From contig JAQFVV010006220.1 of assembly GCA_028023455.1 (NCBI GenBank), positions 7,483,852 through 7,547,851 on the forward strand: a DNA stretch of 64,000 nt, in the 5' to 3' direction. This DNA is from Epiperipatus broadwayi. Its lineage: Eukaryota; Onychophora; Udeonychophora; Euonychophora; Peripatidae. The position numbers and the translations under genes are program-made. Positions 13,064 to 26,158 of the stretch are shown piece after piece. Below the pieces are notes generated by a model that was given only the letters and a program-made list of their open reading frames with translations, had not been told where the DNA came from and searched no databases. Every line of letters starts with the position of its first letter. Within the stretch, counting starts at the first letter, position 1.

Positions 13064-13171
13064 ATGCTAGGCCCAGATGTGTTCTTATCGATTGCCAATA
13101 ACACGTGGACCGTCATAGCATACTTTGTATTCCGTCTAACGGATCTTATTTCAGTCATTTATTTATTTTAA
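13064..13171. other. CpG-retaining patch open on both strands
   Basis: On the plus strand, ACCATG starts a 35-codon frame (M-L-G-P-D-V-F-L-S-I-A-N-N-T-W…) that ends TAA at 13169-13171 and follows an acceptor-like AATTCAG. On the minus strand the same DNA has an open frame containing Y-A-M-T-V-H-V-L-L-A-I-D-K-N-T-S-G-P-S. Several CpGs (ATCGAT, CACGTG, ACCGTC, AACGGATC) survive. Such a patch suggests a constrained exon or regulatory element, but there is no decisive splice evidence on either strand. Confidence 0.22.
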
Positions 13172-16100
13172 TAAGTAAGAACTTTTTAAGAGCAATATTT
13201 TAACTTTTAGAAATAAAGTGACATTTTTTTTAAAAAAAAAAGAAAAAGATAAAAGTAAAAATAAAGAACATTAGAACAAACAAACGTCTATTTAAAATGC
13301 AAAAGAATTTTTGCTTTTAGCAGGTGTGAGGTTTGTTATCTTAGGATTGTGGGAATTTTTTTTAGAACTTGAAATCTAAAACAGACAATTAATGTTTGTC
13401 AACATAAATTATATTAACATAATCTGTATTAGGAAAAAAAGGCGTTAAAAAAATACATCAGGATCGGGATGGTAATGATATTTACTGTTTGTAAACACTT
13501 TGTGCATCTATATTGTAATAATGATTTAGTAAACGATCATTGGAATTGAAAACATTTGCTTTAAATTTACATTTTAAACACAATAGTAATTATTGTATTT
13601 TAAAAACAATATATATATTTTTAAAATGTAAGTTGTATTTAAATAAAATATATATTTCTTGTGATAAGTCAATTTAAAAAGTTGTTAAATTCATACACAG
13701 ACATGGAACTGTCATCATCATCACCAATTATGAGCAAATCATTATAGGGAACATCTTATCTATTTTATCATTTTATTTCTACTTGTAGGAATATTTATTA
13801 TTTTTAGAAAGGGTTAAAATTATATTGTATTACAGTTGCATTTTGGATTTACAGCCAGCATCATTATTCATATTTTTAAAAAATCAAATGATTAGTTGTT
13901 TGGAATTTATATTGTTCAAACACCAGAAATGTAAGTTGAACTTTGTTCTAAAGAGTCTTTAGCTTTTGAATCTATTACTTTATTCACTGCACAGGACAAA
14001 ATAATCAAATGGTTAGTTGTTCAGAGGGGAAGTGGCATTTGAAATGCCAGAAGTTTCTGGTTGAGCTTCAATCCAAGAATATTTAATCTTAACCAGCATT
14101 CTATTACTATAATATTGATAATCATCTAACTAATATAAACTTAGGACATATATCTTCTAAATATATATACCCATTTATTTCTACTAACTAGATGGCTGTA
14201 GACTAGCTATCTGAGACAAAAAATATATTGCTTGTTTGGAACTTAGAAAAAATTCTATGATTTATTTGGATTAAAACTTTAGATCTTAAGTATGGAGGCA
14301 AATGCACTAATTGTTACTTTCTCTGTATTTCTTGTTTTAATCTATCATCATTTTTTTTTTTGTTGTTGTTATAGAAATAAACTTTATTCTTGTAATAAAA
14401 TATAAACTTTTGGAAATGTTTGTAAGTGGAAATTTATCTATATCCAATTTAAAATCTTTATGTTCCACCTAATAATTATTTACTGTCACATAGCTCCCTA
14501 GGTTGGCCAATGATCTGGAAAATGTCTAAAATTTACTTGGAAAATTTTCAGCTGTCTAAAAAATCTTACTTGTGAGTAAAATCTAGATTATTGGATGCCA
14601 GAAAGTGTATTAACCACTATATCATGAGATTTCTCTTGCTATATGTTTTTTTGATATTCTTTTTTTCCAACATACTTTCTTTTTTTAATGTTTTTAAATT
14701 TATTTTAACCCAATTCTCAAAAAGAAATTAAAAAAAAAAAGAAATTGTAATACATTTATTAAAACCCATCATTTCAAACACTTTAATATAAAAAATATAT
14801 GGTACTTTTATAGAAGCTGTATGGCAGAAGTTCGCCACCCATATTTGTTTTAATTATCCATTTTCAGGGGCATCAAAAACATCTTGCAATCAATATGGCT
14901 GATACAAACTATTGTGTTTAATATTATTTTTTTAATATGATTTTAAAAAACAAAAGAAAATACACAAAAATACAAATGATTATAATTAAAGGAAATTTAA
15001 TATAAATAACAAATAAAAAAGCTGGGATCAAAGAAAGTATAGCAAAGATGTGTTACAAGTGTGGGTTCTTCATGTCAGCAGGCAAAAATCTTTAATAGTG
15101 TGCATCATTGCCACAATTGTGTCTTCATCTTTATACAATCAGTGCAACATAAATTTTATCAAATAGGAATCAGTCTCATAGCTTCCCTGCACTTTTTTTT
15201 TCTTCTGTCATTGGAAGATCCCAAATATTAATCATTTTCACAAAAACTCAAAAATAATATTACACTAAATGTAACAAAATGTCACTCAATGATCACAACA
15301 ATATTCATAACATATTTACCTTTATACACTATCATATACATAAAAATAAATTAGAAATTAAATGTTCTGAAATTGAATTTATAAGCCATTTAATAATATT
15401 TTTTAAAGGTAACAATAACTTATAATTCATTTTCTTAATATTGTTTAATTTTAATAAGTAACACATGTTCGGTATAATATTTTTGAGAAAATAAATACAA
15501 ACAAATAGTTGAGGCCCTTGAAAATGGATAACTAAAACAAACATTGGTGGCAAATTTCCATTGTACAGCTTCTACAAAAGTACCAAATATACAATACAGA
15601 ATCACACTGTTATTAATCAAAATGTTAAAAGTTTTACCAAGCCCCTCACATGTATATATATATGAAATACATTTTGCATTGATTTACATAATCAATTGCA
15701 GGATATTTGAGTACCAAATGCAAAATATTTGACACATTACCAATTTTTTTATTTACTCTTCACAATATTTTATTTAACTCCATCATTTTATAGTTTTAGC
15801 AGTCTTCTTTAGAGCTATAAAATATAACTGCATTTCATTATTTTTTAGAAAATAAATATACAATAACTTTATGCTGATATATCTAAATATGTACTTTATT
15901 ATTATTTATAGATTTACATTATTTATACACACATAAAATCATTTTAAATGTATAAATAATAATAATGTAGTATGATCATATCTATATAGATGTATCAATA
16001 TATGGTTAGTGTATATTTACTTTAAAAAAATAATATAATGCAATTGTATTTTATAGATCTGAAGAAGATTTCTAAACAGTCTAAGCTGTAAATTTGTTGA

Positions 16101-16917
16101 ATTTAATAAATTGTTACATTTTCATTTACCATTGTGAAGAATGCAAGGAAGAAGTGAAAATAAGGCCATGAGATTAAAAAGATATTGAGCAACTTTAAAT
16201 TAAATATTTGTTCATTTGTTTGTTTTTTGATAATTTTTTTACATTAAAAATATTTTTAATAACATTTTAAAATTAAATAATCATTTTAATCATAAAGGGT
16301 TTTTTAAAAATAAAAAAAATAAGAATGGTATATAAAATGAGATTTGCATATTCTGCTTATATTATTTGATGGGTTATCTCTTATATAGAGATAGTTAGAA
16401 AATTAATATTATTTATTCAGAACAAAGATACCTTTTCATGAGTTATAAATATTTCAGATTTAAGCTTTCCAGATGTTGGAATAAAAGCATTAAACTCCAC
16501 AATAGTATTTTGATATTTGTCTTCTGTTAAAAAAAGCTGTTTGGGCTAACCTATGATGTTCTCAGTACAAGCTTTTACTATAACTAAAAAATAGCATCAA
16601 TGATTAACCCTTTAAAACATAATATAGTAATAGAGTGACTACTACAGCTTGTAAAAGTTAACATAGCAAATATATCACTTGTAATAGTATTATAAATCAC
16701 ATGAACAATAAATTCAAAATCATGCATATTAGAGCAAAAATGATAAATCTATATCCATTTATTTTCTTGAATTTATAATTATTTGAGGCAAATTATTAAA
16801 AACTAGTATTATCCAATGTGATTGAGAATAATTTCTGTCTATGTGCATTTTTTGTATAAATAAAAAAAAAATGCACAAAATTGATAATATTAGCTATATA
16901 TACTTATACAAAAGGTT
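13172..16917. other. No gene seen; traces of old repeats
   Basis: AT-rich sequence with poly-A and poly-T runs. Two stretches near 13880-13950 and 14000-14090 share AAATCAAATG-TTAGTTGTT and CAGAAGTTT/CAGAAATG-like words with one near 39955-40050, so an old repeat is likely. A stretch near 14590-14630 (GTATTAACCACTATATCATGAG) resembles a decayed reverse-strand tRNA-type SINE head. None is clear enough for a separate call. Confidence 0.35.
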
Positions 16918-17000
16918 TTTTTGTGGTATAGTAATAGTCCTTTTCCATGCCCACAATCTGGAGTTTGAATTTTAAGATAAGTTCAACACAATCCTAGAAT
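16918..17000 (+). mobile_element. Possible decayed tRNA-derived SINE head
   Basis: TGTGGTATAGTAATAGTCC resembles a tRNA A box, and about 35 bp later GGAGTTTGAATTTTAAG resembles a degenerate B box (GGTTCGAATCC). Spacing is appropriate for a tRNA-derived promoter. The copy lacks a clear tail or target duplication and may be coincidental. Confidence 0.25.
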
Positions 17001-19770
17001 TTAGATTTTTCAGTTACTTAGTCCTTAACAAACCTAGATAGCCATTTTAAATTAGTTGATAAATGGGTATCTATTAGTTAGAAAATGAATGAAGAGTAAA
17101 AAGTCTTAGTATGTCACTTAGTATTCAGCAAGCCTAGTGAGTAATATTTTTTTTCTTTGAGGATTGTTGGAGAGGCCTTACTCCAAAAAAATAAGATCTG
17201 CTTCATCATTTTGATAAAGTTGTTACCAAAAATGATAAAATTTTATAAAAAAAACATAGATTTCTATTTTGGGAAGTGATTTGGTCATTGCACTACCATA
17301 TAAAGATCAGTAGGGTTCTGTCTTATTTTTGTCGAGTAAGATTAACTGAAAAAATCATTGCAAACTTTACAAGTTATATAGGATCAGCCATAATGTCATT
17401 AGAAAAATAACCACAAAAAATAATCCAAGTAGAAATTTAATGATATGAAGATCAAGAAGCGTCTAAAATATTTGATAGATAAATCTGCTGCTAGATGCAA
17501 GCAATATATATATATATTGAAATTTAATACTACTGAGATTTTTCAATGGCAATTCTCCATGTATGTGATTCTTTATTTAAGTAGGAAAAAAATGATTGAT
17601 TGACAATGTTTTGGCTTTACACATTTGGAATATTAGTATGAAGTACAAATCTTTATAGTCTTTCTAAAATATCTTGCAATGATAAACATAAAAATGATTT
17701 ACATCAACAATACTATTTTTTTTCCTCCAGTATTTTAGAAGTTCTTTAAATGAGAGAAGACGATATTAATTCTCAGAAGTAAAGCGAAACTTTTTATTCA
17801 TATCAGTAATTGTAAATTGGATAAAATATATCAAAGGCTATAAAAAGTATAAAAGAAGTTTAATTATGAAATCAATATTCTTGTATTTTAAAATGCCATT
17901 AATTTAATCATTTAAAATGTCTATGTCATTACTGCAGTATCTTTTTTTAGTACTCACTGATAATTTTCTCCAAGCATTTTAAGCTTTCTATATAAGATTT
18001 ATCAGGGATCAACTTAAGATTCATACTTAGATTTTTTCAGAATGTAATCTATATATTGAAAGCTTCACATAAGACACATCTTTCTCATTATTGTATACAG
18101 CATTCAAAGATATATCCTTTATTGACATTGATATCTGGAGAATCTTATAAAATCTGTAACATTGTCTCATTATTAGAAAATTTTTTAATAGCAATTGGCT
18201 CCACAATACAAAACAGCAAAATCTTGTTTATGAAAATTTGTCATGTGCAAAAGAGTATCCACTCTTTCATTTATAAATTTCATGTATATCTTTAAACTAC
18301 ATTGAGATGAAGATAGGCCTATTTACTACTCTATAGAATAAATTAAAGTGCCAGAATATGCAAAAATGTATCTTCACTCCTATTGTTATACATCACAGTC
18401 ACTAATTAAGTAGGAAGGGTTAATATTTACTTCATCTTGAACTCTTTGCAAGGTAAATAAAATAAAAATTCTATTTTAAAAAAATCAAACAACTCATTTT
18501 TGTATTTTTTTTTTTTATTACCAGCCAACACATCAATGTAATTCTCTAGTTCCAGAAACTTGTTTCTGAATGACTCCACTACAATTTGTTAAATATTGTA
18601 AATATTAGTACATCCACTATCAAATTTTTTAAAGAAATCAGAGGTTGAAATACAAATTCCTTCTTTTTAATCAGCTAAGCCTAGCAGTTTCAAATAAACA
18701 TCACCTTGTCTAATGTTTCCACTTCAATTTTGACCCAATTTGTGCACTATTTATCTTTCATATTTTTGAAAATGGTAGGTATTTTAATAAATTCTTAGAA
18801 TATAAATAATACTAAAGGACAGATTAAGTGTCACTTTATCTGCTATTGCGTTAACTGATGTTATACCAAATCATTACTCTTATAATAACAAAAATATTAA
18901 GTCTTATTATGGAATGAATAATTTATGAATATTTTATGAATCAGAAACGGTTACGATAAGTAAATATGCCTTTTTATATAGTTTAAGATGGAGGGGGGAG
19001 TGGATTTCTCTGCAGGTTTTTTTTTTAGTGTAATGTTAATCAATTTAATACTTTTTTTTTATTTCTTAGAAATAAATGATTACAGTGTGAAGTTGACTTG
19101 TTTTTTAATACTTATTATTTGATATACAATGAATATGCTTTCTCATGAAAATAAAAATAAAAACGGAAAAAAATGTGACAAAGAATAATTCTTATAACAT
19201 AAATAATACTTAAGGACAGACAGACAATCTCTCAGTTTCTTTAATTGACAAATTGCCAAGTGACTATTGCCAAATAAATAAAAGTTCGAAAGTTCTAAAC
19301 TTATATCTTATAGAATACGTACTAAAACGAACATCTTTTCATGTGTGTTTGCGCACACACAAACATGAAGAATGTACATGCATATATACAAACATAATTT
19401 GAAATACTCTTAAAGAAAATAAAAGTTCAGCTAATTTTTACATAGCACATGCACGTGTATATGAAAAGAATGAAAATATAAAACTCTGGACAGAAAATCA
19501 AAAGTTGATTACTGCTTATATAAAAGATTTCCTTTTTTTTTTTTTTTTTAACATTTGGCAAAAAAGATATTTATTTCATGTATAATAAACAAGAGTTATA
19601 GGATTAAAATTAATTTAGTCAAACTTTTTTAAAAATATTAAGAATTCAGAAAATATTCAATCTGCATTTGTTACTGCTGTGTCCAGCGGCACTCTATTAC
19701 CTGCTGGATTGTATATATATATATAACACAAATAATTACTAATTAATAATACTAGGAAGATTAACATTAA
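17001..19770. other. No gene seen
   Basis: AT-rich sequence with a poly-T run near 19530 and a near-palindrome of GTGTTTGCGCACACAC near 19345. Short ORFs (for example 18056-18295, plus) match nothing. CpGs cluster weakly around 19270-19370. Confidence 0.45.
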
Positions 19771-20625
19771 GGGTGTAGGACAAGGTGACTTCATATACAA
19801 AAACTTTTTACAGCAGTTTTACAAAAACTATTTTGTGGATTAAAATGGGATGCTTAAAAAATAAAAATAAATGGAGACTACTTAAGTCATCTATATTTTA
19901 CAGATGATGTAGATGGTTTTGCAAATTCAGAGCTTCAACAAATGTTGCAAACATTCTCAGATAAAAGTAAGAAAATAGGATTAAAGATAAGTGCCAAAAA
20001 GATTAAAGTGATATTCAATTAATTTTTTTATAATGAAGAAAATAAAGATTATCATGAATTAAAAGAAGTTAATAACTATAAATCCATTAGTCAGATTATT
20101 TGTGCAGATAGATATATAATGAATGAAATTAATTATAGAAGTAAAATGGGATAAAGTGCTTTTAGTAAAAAAATAATGATATTAAAAAGAAATATGCCTA
20201 TATATTTGAAAAAGAAATTTTTGAAAAAGATGTATTTTGCTAATTCTTAGAAATGGATCTAAGGCTTGGAAACTTAATAAAAAAGCAATATTGCAAAGAT
20301 TTCAGACCACTCAATGAATTATGGAGAAATAGATGTTAAGAGAAATAAGAAGGGATCAAAAATAAAGTGCATAAGTGAGAGAATAAACATTACTGAAATC
20401 ATTAAAAATAATTAAAAGTCTGGAGTGGATTGGAAAAGATGATAATAGATTGATAGTTGAAGTCTTAAATTGGATCATAATTGACTGTATAAAATATAAA
20501 AAGAGACTACATGTGAGATAATTAGATAAAATAATGAAGATTGCTAGTGTGACATGGAAAAAAGCGGTTAGAGATTGGAAAAACTGGATTAAATTTGAAA
20601 AGTCTTTTATGAAGATAATTCTTAT
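19771..20625 (+). pseudogene. RTE-type LINE reverse transcriptase, decayed and 5'-truncated
   Basis: Reading across several frames recovers RT motifs in order. G-V-G-Q-G-D-F-I (consensus G-V-R-Q-G-D-P-I) occurs at about 19771. H-L-Y-F-T-D-D-V with the following F-A-N-S-E-L-Q-Q-M-L is RT block C, with FTDD in place of the usual FADD/YADD, near 19890-19960. V-N-N-Y-K-S-I then follows near 20065, then a SETWTL-like stretch near 20250. The C-terminal domain (D-D-N-R-L-I-V-E-V-L-N-W, then R-D-W-K-N-W-I-K-F) lies near 20435-20605. Many stops and frameshifts are present. The C-terminal part aligns with the open copy at 49930-50364. It is non-functional and older than that copy. Confidence 0.82.
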
Positions 20626-22959
20626 AAAAGAATGTTAAGCTAAAATGATTATGTTTTAGTTTAATATAGAGTTGACAAATACTATTATTAATAGATAATT
20701 TCTTTGCCAATTTTAATTGTTGATTAGTCAAATCATGGCTGAAATTTAATTTAGATAATTATATGAAAAAATTCTCATTACATTTCAATGTTTACATCTA
20801 TATGTCTATGAAAATTTTTATATTAATATATGGATATGCTTAGTCACAAGAAATTATCATACTTCAAATGTTCACATAAATAAAGTATCTGTTTCTGAGT
20901 ATCAAACTAAAACTGTTTCCACCTTTGGTTTAATATAAATACTATTTTTATTATTAGATGACATAGTTTCAGTTTGTAGTGCAATGATTAATTTATTGTT
21001 GCTTAGTAATATTGTAGATTAAATTTTATCTAGATTATTACACTGAAAAATTTCCATTGCATTTCAAGGTACATCTCTATAATGAAAATGTTTAAGTTTA
21101 TATATACAGCTCTTTACGGGAAATGCTTGGTTCAGGAAAGTTGTTAATGTTCAAATTTTCACACATATAAAATACCTAAATTTGATTTAATACTTTTATT
21201 ATAGAGTTTTAAATGAAATGTATTTCTGCTTTTCCTTTAACCTAAATCAAATAAGTACTACTTGTTATTATTAAATCAAATAGTTTTAGCATGCATTACT
21301 AATTTTGTCTGTTTACATTTTAGTTGAAATTGTATCTAGATTGTTTCATAAAAATACATCTATAAAAATCCATGAAATCTTTAAATTAATATATATATAT
21401 ATATATATTGAATTGAATAATGTCTTCTTCATTTCATTGGCAGCTATGTGGACTTCCACATGATAACAAGCTGGTTAGCTAATCAATATAGCAATTCAAA
21501 AGTTTTAAAGAAAATTATATAAAGTAAAATAAAAATATTAAATGTAATAGATAATGTTCAAATTTTGGAATAAATTATTAAAAGTCAAAATTTAAAATAA
21601 TAATAAATAATACAATAGGTTTGGTAAATTATATAAACCATGTTAAATTTGTTGTTTTTATCAAAGATTAAAAGATAGTATGAAATGTATTGCAAAACAT
21701 TTCAATTAAATATACTAAATATTAAATGAAACAAATTTAAATAATTAGATTTAAAATAAGTTAATAAAAAGATTAAGCCTGCTTGATATGAGATTCAATT
21801 CAAGCAATTTAACAATTATGGGTGTTTTGAAAGTTCAGTCAATTAAATAATGATGGAGTTTTTGAAAAGTATTGTAATTAAAAAACTGCGATCATGAAGT
21901 GGTTGAAAATAAGAGATCAAAGATGTTAAAAACAAAATCAAAGATGTTAAAAACATATGGTCAAAAGTATATATAGTCAATTCTTCTTGAAATATTATTA
22001 CATTTAATATTTATATTTTAAGCTATTTATCCTATTATATATATATTATTCTATTATGCATAATTTTCTTTAAAGTTTTGAATTTCTATACTAATTGATT
22101 ATCCACATAATAACAGAAAACCAGCTTTGCTGTCATATGGAAGACAATATGGCTGACATGAAATAATGACATTATTTATTTTAATGTAGTGACTACTATA
22201 TTAATATCTAAAAGAGTTTTTAAAGTATGTAGAGATTTGAGTTAGGAAAAATAGCTTAAAAATAAACATTTGGTGTATGGCATCAGTCACATAAGATTAA
22301 ACAAAATATAGATAAAATAAATATCCATTTATTACATGGAAAGATGTATGTCCCAAATATATGTGTTAAGATATAAATTAGCAGTGAATAATTTTCTTTT
22401 TTTAAATTTAATTATTGAGAGAATTCTGTCTCCATAAGAAAAATTTAAAAGAATGTGATATAAACAACTTTGGGAATTGTTCAGGTCTGTAAATTAAAAT
22501 CATTTTCATATTTGATATCTGTATAAACATTACAAGATATACACATTTTATAACTTGTGTTCATGGAGACCACTTGGCCAAAATTCCATCTTTCATTATA
22601 ATGGACAAGAGATTGATTTTAACAAATGCATATTGCTTTCCCCTTGTAATGATAAATTTGATCAGATAAAAAATATAATAAATCAAGTTCATATATTTAA
22701 AGATATTTAATCAGTCATGAAATTAATAATTTACAGCCTGATTTTAATGCAGAAAATTTAATTTGTCAAGCTTTAATAAATATAAAAAAATACTTTCAAA
22801 TTATCACTCTATAATTGTGCTTTACACACATATAATGAAGCTATAAAGTATAGTAATTAATAATATTAATTAATCATCTGAGAAGTTTCAGGAAGTCTAA
22901 GTTCCCATAATCATAACTTGTTACCAATTGAGAAATGCTTGTAATAAAGCCTTGTGTAA
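20626..22959. other. No gene seen; TA repeat near 21.4 kb
   Basis: AT-rich sequence. A short (TA)n run occupies about 21389-21409 and another lies near 22038. A 69-codon minus-strand ORF at 20522-20731 is the antisense shadow of the RTE remnant. Nothing else is identified. Confidence 0.5.
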
Positions 22960-24950
22960 ATTTATGCAAATTAACTATAGCATCCATTTTTTGTTTATAG
23001 CTGTGGAGTCACTTGATATATAGAAAGCTTCTTTGACATTGTTTTAGCATCATTTCTTTCAGTGCAGATCATCTTGGCAGTTGTTGGTTGGAAGGTGTGG
23101 CCAGCAGTTCTTTCTTACTCCTTCTGTCTTATTTTTAGTTTTGTTGTATAGATATCTAGTGGCAATATTAGTCTTAATATCTCCATAGTAAGCTGCATGG
23201 CAGTTATTATGGTGACATGTAATTTTATATATGACCTGGGGGAGTCAGTTTGGGAGGAATTTTGTCTAGTAACTGGCAGTGAATAGAAACCTATTTCAAA
23301 GTCTTTGGAAAGTTTTATACTGAGCTGTTTGGCTATGGAATTGATGTATGGGAGTAGAATGCATGAGTTTTTTTCTTTAGTTTGGTTATGTTTTACTTTG
23401 TGGTAAAATTGGTTAACTTTTCTTTGATGGTTGCTCATTTGTGTCCCATACTTTCTACAACTGCAGGTAGTGAATCAAGTTATTTCATCTGTCAGCTTTA
23501 TATTTGCATAGTTTGTAATTCCTGAATAGAAATGCTAATAAGGCTGCAAGTTTGTAGATCTGAGGTGCATTAGAGCTGGGATGTGTTAGGCCTCTTACTT
23601 CAACTGGTTTTACTATCATTTGATAGTTTAAACTTCTTGTGTTTCTGTCGATCTGAATGTTGAGGTATTTGGCTTCGTGTGATTGGTTTTCCCATGTGGT
23701 GTTGACTATAAGTTTTGTTATATTTTGGAGATTATTGTGAATATTGACTACTGCATTTACTGGGGTTGCCACAAATATATCATCTTCATAACATGGGTAT
23801 ATAATTTCTGGTGTGGATTTTTAGTAGTCAGACAAGATTTGCTGTTCGTAGTAATTGAGAATGATGCTGGATATGGTCCCACTCATGGGAAGACCCATGG
23901 GCCAACCATTGTTTATACAAAACCATTTGTCTTGAAAGATTAAAAGTAAATTTGTATCCAGTTATGTCCAAAACTCGTTGATGAATGTGACTCATGTGGG
24001 CAGGCAGTCTCTTGTTCTTAATTCATTGTTGATAATTTTGTTGGATGTCTTGTGGTCAATTGAGCCACATAGCTCAGTGATGTTAACCAATGCAATTCTA
24101 GGAGCACTGAGCTTTTTATCTTCTCCATGAACTCAAAGGAGGATTTGATGGTATAGTCACCAAAGCCCAGGCTGTCACTGACCACTGGTTGAAGAGGACT
24201 GCAGTTTCAAAATAGTGTGCTCTTCTGAAGTCCAACATAAGCCTCAATGGTGTGTTTGATTTATGTAGTTTAACATTTGCTAAAATTCTAGGGGGTATTG
24301 AAGTTGAAGGGTAGATGTGGTAGTATTCAGCTTTAGACAAAACTTTGTCATGGTTCATGCACAGTATTGTAGAAATAAACTTCTCTCTATTGAGTTTATT
24401 ATTAAACACTGCTAAGCTTTCAAATTTTAATTTTTTAATTTGGGCATAAATTTTATCCCATGTATTCATTGCTATGCATTACCATGAATCTATTCCTTTT
24501 GTCCTCCTTTAGGCATATGATTGCATGGTCATCCAAAAACTGCTTAGTGTGTGTGATCTTTCTGTTCCATGCTTTTGCATTGGTCTTCAGTTGTCTGTGT
24601 CTCATGGTATTAGGTATACACACAATGACCTCTTCCTTTGAGGGGTTGTTTATCAAGCATGCTTCCATGTCAGCTATCATTTCCATTTTGGGTGCTTTCA
24701 TTGCCCACCAATGAATTTAGGGCCTAGTTCTATTATTTCCCCAATCTTGCATGGTATGTTTATATTATCAAGTTTACATATGTATTAAGTTTGTTGTCTC
24801 TGAGGTCAACATTTTGTTTCTTGTCTAGAAACTTTACTTTCTGGTTGAATTTCTGGGTGAGCATGGCTGTCTGTTTGTCACATTTATCTTTAATTGATTG
24901 AAATATTACAGTGTTAGCAGAGATTCTGGTCCATCATTTGCTTGCTTTCT
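22960..24950 (-). pseudogene. Penelope-like retroelement (RT plus GIY-YIG), decayed
   Basis: Minus-strand frames, read from high to low coordinates, give Penelope-like motifs in the expected order: I-E-L-G-P-K-F near 24720; L-K-E-D-K-R-N-R-F-M-V-M near 24490-24525; V-K-L-H-K-S-N-T-P-L-R-L near 24235-24280 (equivalent of P-K-I-H-K…P-L-R-P); W-P-M-G-L-P-M-S-G-T-I-S-S near 23870-23910; and the catalytic Y-E-D-D at 23779-23790. L-N-I-Q-I-D-R-N follows near 23650 and L-L-P-Y-I-N-S-I near 23340. Then I-Y-K-I-T-C-H-H-N-N-C with Y-Y-G-D-I near 23160-23235 matches the GIY-YIG endonuclease start, with K-E-A-F-Y-I near 23020. RT and GIY-YIG in one protein is the hallmark of Penelope-like elements. Several frameshifts and stops make it inactive. 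Plus-strand ORFs at 23683 and 24460 are antisense shadows. Confidence 0.87.
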
Positions 24951-25369
24951 TGAATTTTTAATTTGTAAAAATTTAAAAAAAATATTTTAAATATTACAAT
25001 TTGATTAACAATCTATTGGCCATGGTCACCACTACTAATTAAAAATGTAAAAACAAAACAAAAAAATCAGATATACTTTTTAAAATGCATTTTATGCATA
25101 TGGGCAAATTGTCTTTGGTGTTATGAAAAACATGCTTTGAATAAGGTCAGTAGGAATGTAAGAATTTTATAAAATGCATTTTAAAAAAAATTTCAAAGAT
25201 TTTTGGTAGTTTACAAATTGCGAACTGAGTGAGGAATTCAGAGAATATTTACTAAATAGAATGAAATTAGTCAACATAATGGACTGATGACCAAATAAAA
25301 AAATATCAGCAATGTTCATCAAACAGTTATATAGTAAATTTTTAATTTCATTATTAAAACAATCTTGTT
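24951..25369. other. No gene seen
   Basis: AT-rich flank of the Penelope-like remnant. AAAATGCATTTTA occurs twice (near 25081 and 25171). Nothing else is identified. Confidence 0.45.
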
Positions 25370-25560
25370 CTTCAGTCTACAGAAATAATAAAGCAAACAA
25401 CTAGTGTGGAAGCGTACTTTTCAATATATTCCCTTTGCAATGATTATGTTTATAGCTTTCTCATGAGGGTCAGCTAAGAGTCACGATCTTGTATCAGCCT
25501 ATCACTATTCAGACATGTAATACCTAGAAGAAATGGATAACTTTATAAAACCTATTTTAG
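25370..25560 (+). repeat. Diverged duplicate block, copy 1
   Basis: This stretch (TTCAGTCTACAGAAATAATAA … CAATATATTCCCT … GATTATGTTTATAGC … GAAATGGATAACTT) aligns colinearly with 26990-27180 at an identity judged by eye to be well above chance. The two blocks lie about 1.6 kb apart in the same orientation. This is either a local duplication or two copies of an unnamed dispersed repeat. Confidence 0.6.
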
Positions 25561-26044
25561 AGCATTGAATTGTTACATGTTGCTGGATTTACAAAATTAT
25601 ATGTTAATGATGCCCCATACTGAAGCTGTTTTGATGTCCTAAGTATTACTTATCAACTACCATTGAATAATTCTAACCAATTAATGAAATTGATCTGCAG
25701 TGATACTATTGACAGTTCACATAAGATTTATAAAAAAAAATGTTCTAGGAAAATGAATTCTATTGTACATTAAAAAAGGAATTTTCAGCTTAAAAAAATA
25801 AGTGACTTGTAAAAGTCATTGAAATATATATATACACAATTAAAAAAATGTTTTGGATCATACTATATATTAGTTGTATTTTTATATTGGACTATTTCCA
25901 ATCATCTAATATGTGTATTGAATGTCTTGAGAAAAATTTAACTTTTATTTAAATATTCCAAATACATTCAACTGATAGTAATAACACATCAAACAGGTTA
26001 GTATATGCACAATGTTTTGAAAGGCATTATTCTTCCCTCTTCTT
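25561..26044. other. No gene seen
   Basis: AT-rich sequence, possibly continuing the diverged duplication. No coding or repeat signature is certain. Confidence 0.4.
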
Positions 26045-26158
26045 TAGGTGTTGCTGGCCTGAACACTGACTGTACTAGCATGGGATTTGAACTTGGGTAC
26101 TTAGATTCTTGATTATTGAATATTAAGGTAATGCTATAACCAACTGAGCCATCCTGCC
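26045..26158 (-). mobile_element. tRNA-derived SINE of a second type
   Basis: On the minus strand the sequence starts GGCAGGATGGCTCAGTTGGT with a perfect tRNA D-arm and A box (TGGCTCAGTTGGTTATAGCA), then a B box (AAGTTCAAATCCCA) with suitable spacing. The 3' end does not pair with the GGCAGGA acceptor strand, so it is not a functional tRNA. The unrelated tail continues through TGTTCAGGCCAGCAAC. The head resembles a class I tRNA and differs from the GGCCGAG-type SINEs elsewhere in the window. Confidence 0.6.

Noticed and set aside
23683-24714. Plus-strand ORFs of 84-86 codons
   Set aside because: They are antisense shadows of the minus-strand Penelope-like remnant.
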